From: Pinus tabuliformis | Taxonomy: Eukaryota; Streptophyta; Pinopsida; Pinales; Pinaceae | Reading direction: 5' to 3' | Assembly (NCBI GenBank): GCA_031772625.1 | Contig: CM062810.1 | Location: 457,689,731-457,753,730, forward strand | Length of the DNA stretch: 64,000 nt | Translations under genes and position numbers: made by a program | The notes under the pieces: generated by a model | Told to the model about the DNA's origin: nothing | Databases searched by the model: none | What the model saw: only the letters and a program-made list of their open reading frames with translations | Part shown: piece by piece, positions 59,801 to 64,000 of the stretch | How positions within the stretch are numbered: the first letter of the stretch is position 1 | Layout: each line of letters begins with the position of its first letter

Positions 59801-60925
59801 CAATGGCTACAATCCTTGGGTACAATAGCTTTTAATTTTCAAGAACTTTTCATGAAATTTTCTGTGGAAGGAAAGGAAGTTGAATTAAGGGGTATTGCAG
59901 GGAAACCAGGAAAGATAATCAGCTCTAATGGTATGACAAAGCTTCTAAAAAAGGAGCAAAGGTGTGTAATTGCACAATTATGTTCGCTAGATGTTTCCAC
60001 ATTAGAATCATCTATTTCTCCAGATCTCCAAAAAGTCCTGGACAATCATTCCAAGGTATTTGAGACTCCCAAAGGTCTCCCACCTATGTGTGATCATGAT
60101 CATGCTATTCATCTGATTCCAGGAAGTGTTCCTCCAAACATCAGGCCGTACAGATATCCCTATGTCCAAAAAAGTGAAATTGAACGTATGGTTGCAGAAA
60201 TGCTAGAGGCTGGTATAATTCAACCGAGTCAAAGTTCTTTCTCTGCTCCAGTAGTATTGGTGCACAAGAAGGATGGATCATGGCGCATGTGTCCGGATTA
60301 TAGGGAGCTCAACAAGCTCACTATTAAAGATAAGTTCCCCATTCCTGTCATTGATGAATTACTGGATGAATTGCATGGATCAATTTACTTCACCAAGTTG
60401 GATCTTTGTTTAGGATATCATCAAATCAGAATGAAGATTGAAGACATTCCGAAAACGGCATTTAGAACTCATGAGGGTCATTATGAATTTTTGGTCATGC
60501 CTTTTGGCCTTACCAATGCACCTTCAACATTTCAAGGTTTGATGAATTCAATTTTCAAACCATTCCTTAGAAAATTTGTGTTAGTATTTTTTGATGATAT
60601 ACTTATCTACAGCAAGTCTTGGAAGGATCATGTTGAACATGTTGACAGGGTGCTACAACTATTGGAAGAGAAACAATTATATGCCAAAAGATCCAAATGT
60701 TTCTTTGGAGTCCAGGAGGTGGAATATTTGGGTCATATTGTATCTCATGAAGGAGTTAAGGTAGACCCTACCAAAATTAAAGCCATTAAGGAATGGAAAA
60801 TCCCCACATCCATAAAGCATTTGCACGGATTTCTTGCGTTGACAGGGTATTATCGCAAGTTTGTTAAGAATTATGGGAGAATAGCAGCACCTCTAACGAC
60901 ATTATTGAAGAAAGATGCTTTTTAA
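59800..60925 (+). pseudogene. copy B reverse transcriptase region (fossil)
   Basis: Contains [60 protein letters not shown] and the catalytic [12 protein letters not shown] near 60,590, then [20 protein letters not shown] and the HLHGFLALTGYYRKFVKNYG connection. All are canonical chromovirus RT blocks. Confidence 0.93.
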
Positions 60926-62841
60926 TGGACTTCGGAAGCAACAAAGGCCTTTGAACATCTTAAAGAGGCAATGTGCCAAGCACCAGTCTTAGCTACACCG
61001 GACTTCACAAAAACCTTTATTGTGGAATGTGATGCTTCAGGAAATGGAATTGGTGCTGTTCTAATGCAAGATGAAAGACCCATTGCTTTTGAAAGTCGTC
61101 CAATCAAGGGAAAGTTTCTATGCAAAGCTATTTATGAGAAGGAAATGTTGGCAATTCTCCATGCACTTAAGAAATGGCGACCCTACCTAATGGGAAGACA
61201 CTTCAAGGTAAAAATAGATCATGATAGCCTTAAATAATTTTTAGAACAAAGATTATCCTCTTAAGAGCAACAAAAGTGGGTCACAAAGATGTTGGGTTAT
61301 GACTTTGAAATCATCTACAAAATAGGGAAGCAAAATGTGGTGGCAGATGCACTCTCAAGGAAGGATGAGGATGTGGAAGCATTGTTGTGCGCTATTTCTA
61401 TCATCCAACCAGATTGGATAAATGAAGCAAGGGAGGAATGGAAGAATGACGAAGAAGTGTGGGCACTTATTCGAAAGCTACAACAAGATTCCAGTACGTC
61501 TGATACATTTAGCTGGAAAATGATTCGTTATGGTACAAAGATCGCTTATACCTCTGTAAGAATTCCCAGCTAAAACAAAAGATTCTTATGGAATTGCACA
61601 CTTCTCCCTTAGGAGGGCACTCAGGATTTTTAAAAACTTACCACAGGGTTAAGAAGGAATTTTTTTGGGATGGCCTTAAATCAGATATTCAAAATTTTGT
61701 GGCAGAATGTTTGGTTTGCCAACAAAATAAAGTTGAAATAATTAAGACACCGGGTCTATTACAACCTTTATCCATTCCAAGCCAACATTGGGAAGAGGTA
61801 TCAATGGATTTTATCACAGGCTTACCCAAGTCAGAGGGAAAGAGTGTCATCATGGTGGTAGTTGACAGACTTACCAAGTATGCACACTTTTGTGCATTAT
61901 CACATCCATTTAAAGCCAGTACAGTTTCTACTGCATTTATGGAAACAATTCAAAAGCTACATGGAAACCCAAAGATTATTGTAAGTGACAGAGATCCCAT
62001 TTTCACTGGAAATTTTTGGACAGAATTATTTTCTTGTCTTGGTACTCAGTTAGCTCATAGCTCATCTTATCATCCTCAATCTGATGGGCAAACTGAGATA
62101 GTAAACAAATGTTTGGAAGGATATCTTCGTTGCTTTGTATCTGGTAAACAGACACAATGGGTCAAATGGTTGCCTCTTGCTGAATGGTGGTATAACACTT
62201 CCTTTCATACAACAACAAAAATGACCCCATTTATGGCACTTTATGGGTATCAACCACCATCCATCACATCATATTTAAGAGAAAATTCTAAGGTTCAGGC
62301 AGTGGAACATCACATCGAACATCAACAACAAGTCCTCCAACTCTTAAAGGATAACCTCGTGTTGGCACAGAATAGAATGAAACAACAGGCAGATCAACAT
62401 CGCAGTGAAAAAAGTTTTGATGTAGGTGATTGGGTATTCCTACGGCTACAACCATATAAGCAAATGTCCCTCAAGCAAGCTAAGAAGGATAATAAATTAT
62501 CACCAAAGTATTATGGTCCGTACAAGGTGTTGCAAAAGATTGGTACTATGGCATACAAATTGGAGCTTCCTGCAGCTTCTCGATTGCACCTAGTTTTCCA
62601 TGTTTCATGCTTAAAGAGGGTTATAGGCGACAAGCTCCCAGTTCAAACAATATTGCCAGAACTTGACGAGGAAGGAAAATTTATATTGGAACCGGAAGCA
62701 GTTATAGAAACAAGAACTCGACAGCTACGAAATCGATCAATTTCAGAGTACCTTATCAAGTGGAAGAACTTATCCGCTGAAGATTCCACATGGGAGGATG
62801 AGAATTTTATGCAGAAGTATCCTGAACTACTCAAGCGTTGA
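60926..62841 (+). pseudogene. copy B RNase H, integrase and chromodomain region (fossil)
   Basis: RNase H ([34 protein letters not shown]) at 60,971-61,240. HHCC block LGGHSGFLKTYHRVKKEFFW from 61,600. Integrase core with MDFITGLPK near 61,805, VSDRDPIFTGNFW near 61,985 and SDGQTEIVNKCLE near 62,085. C-terminal tail YGPYKVLQKIGTMAYKLELP. The chromodomain EYLIKWKNLSAEDSTWEDEN (about 62,748-62,808) ends at YPELLKR. Length and order are normal for a chromovirus pol. Confidence 0.93.
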
Positions 62842-62856
62842 GGACAACACTTTTTT

Positions 62857-62870
62857 GAAGGAGAGGGGCA
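62857..62870 (+). other. polypurine tract of copy B
   Basis: GAAGGAGAGGGGCA adjoining the 3' LTR; the same as in copy A. Confidence 0.88.
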
Positions 62871-63201
62871 TGTTGGGTCCCTATAATACTAGTGATTACC
62901 CCTTTACTATTGTAGTTATACCCCTTATTTATATTGTTGTGCCCCATTACCCCCATATTGTTATTAATGTGCCCATAGAATCCCTCTATTGTTATTTTTG
63001 TGGCTTTATATTATTATTGTTAGGTCGGCTGGATTATATTGTGACTCCATAGACTCCTATATATAGAAAGGAGGTTTTTTCATTTGAATCATCCAAGAAT
63101 TGTTCATTTATGTAATGTAATGGAGGTTGCCCCCTCGAAGAGGCTGAATTCTAAGGCGTGGATCTCTCTTTTCTATCTTTTTGTGAGCTGGTTTCATAAC
63201 A
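62871..63201 (+). repeat. 3' LTR of chromovirus copy B
   Basis: Nearly identical to the 5' LTR, and preceded directly by the polypurine tract AAGGAGAGGGGCA. Confidence 0.96.
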
Positions 63202-63206
63202 GTGTC

Positions 63207-63894
63207 ATATTTGCACACCACCATGAAGATTTAATGGAAGGCAGGTCAACTCAAAGACATTGCTCGCTTCGAAGAGAGATGATGGGGATGATGAGGAGTT
63301 GAGCACACCATACGTATTGGGTAACGTTAGTGGTTGGGTCTACGGGATTCCACGTAATCTCAAAAGGATTGGCCCCAAAAAGAATGGCAAGGGGTGATAG
63401 GAGTTTCCTTTGAAGAAAGTGTTTTCAGAGTTGATGCGGCCTTCAAGGGACTGACACCTATAATACTTTCATATAATGCATATGTGTATGGGTTGGTTGA
63501 TGCCTCTAGTATAGTGGGTATTAAATGACAGGTATGAATGGGTTGAAAACTATGCTAACACTTCCATCTGGTTGTGAGAAGCTCGACCGTAATAGCCATG
63601 TGGGGACCAGATAGGTGTTTCATGGTAACTTGGTGATGTGGCTCTAACTGAGTGACTAATATTTCAATGACCATATTTGGATCTAGGAGTTGGATCAGAG
63701 AAAAAATTATAACATCACATTCTTCTTGACAAGACAACCATGATGGTATCATTCATTTTTAGTTTCTTTAGGGTAAGAGAAAGAGAAAATTTGGACCCCA
63801 TTTCCACAACTGGGCCATGGAGAATGGGTTAGCCTAGTAACTACCTCATTCTACCATTGGTCTGGACCAAGGTCAGTGTGGATATGTTATAGAG
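63207..63894. other. right part of a split flanking LTR (probable)
   Basis: Continues the composition of 56.8-57.3 kb and ends GGATATGTTATAGAG just before a primer-binding-like site. No coding signal is seen. The partner LTR would lie outside the window. Confidence 0.45.
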
Positions 63895-63906
63895 TGGTAT
63901 TAGAGC
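63895..63906 (+). other. primer-binding-like site of another LTR element
   Basis: TGGTATTAGAGC, one base from the initiator tRNA-Met site, followed by TTCCATGTTAAAC. It suggests that an LTR ends just before it and that a plus-strand element interior begins here and runs out of the window. Confidence 0.5.
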
Positions 63907-64000
63907 TTCCATGTTAAACACATGGACTAGAAGGGCTCTATCACAAAATGAATATAAATGAAGGTTCAACATTGAGATTTTGGGAATCCAATGAGGTCTT

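Larger units (their letters stand above)
57325..63201 (+). mobile_element. chromovirus (Ty3/gypsy), copy B, structurally complete and young
   Basis: Same family as copy A, in the opposite orientation. It has LTRs of 332 and 331 bases, primer binding site, leader of about 0.65 kb, gag, protease, RT, RNase H, integrase, chromodomain and polypurine tract. Target duplication GTGTC at 57,320-57,324 and 63,202-63,206. The LTRs differ at about five positions plus one single-base length change (about 1.5%), far fewer than in copy A. The element is structurally whole, but its coding region has a handful of breaks. Confidence 0.96.

Noticed and set aside
1-64000. CRISPR-like array or bacterial operon
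   Set aside because: The tandem repeats are few, adjacent and without unique spacers; all coding text is of plant retroelement type.

Overview
The window looks like nuclear intergenic DNA of a seed plant with a large, retroelement-rich genome, quite possibly a gymnosperm. No intact host gene was recognised. The gymnosperm guess is an inference from the heavy load of old, nested LTR retrotransposons and from a degraded Ty3/gypsy copy at about 35-38 kb that resembles the conifer IFG7 type. A GC-richer block that reads like plant mitochondrial DNA also fits a seed plant but does not decide the lineage.

Layout. 1-3.9 kb: a Ty1/copia element on the minus strand, cut by the window start. 5.0-17.9 kb: a degraded Ty3/gypsy element of the Tat type on the plus strand, split by a complete chromovirus on the minus strand (10,022-15,875, with target duplication CAATC). 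After its integrase the Tat copy carries a second RNase H. Next to it, on the opposite strand (18.0-19.2 kb), lies a broken two-exon reading frame of the plant mobile domain kind. 20.9-29.96 kb: mitochondrial-like DNA with several families of short hairpin repeats in both orientations and no recognised gene. 30-34.3 kb: AT-rich DNA with little structure beyond small tandem repeats. 34.8-37.9 kb: remnant of an IFG7-like gypsy element on the plus strand.

38.9-56.1 kb: one very large minus-strand LTR element with about 2.7-kb LTRs, a primer-binding-like site and a gag-like region but no recognised pol, so it resembles a LARD (large retrotransposon derivative). It holds two insertions: a copia element inside its body (44,075-48,234), and in its 5' LTR a plus-strand element of 3.5 kb (51,182-54,698, target duplication TACCT) whose ends and TATA region match the host LTR. 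57.3-63.2 kb: a second, much younger copy of the 10-15.9 kb chromovirus, on the plus strand (target duplication GTGTC), which seems to have landed in or near the LTR of yet another element whose primer-binding-like site lies at 63,895.

The parts do not form a pathway. The window is a stratified set of insertions: the large LARD-like, Tat and IFG7-like copies are old, the first chromovirus copy is intermediate (about 5% LTR difference) and the second is recent (about 1.5%). All alignments, counts and family assignments were made by eye, without a database search.
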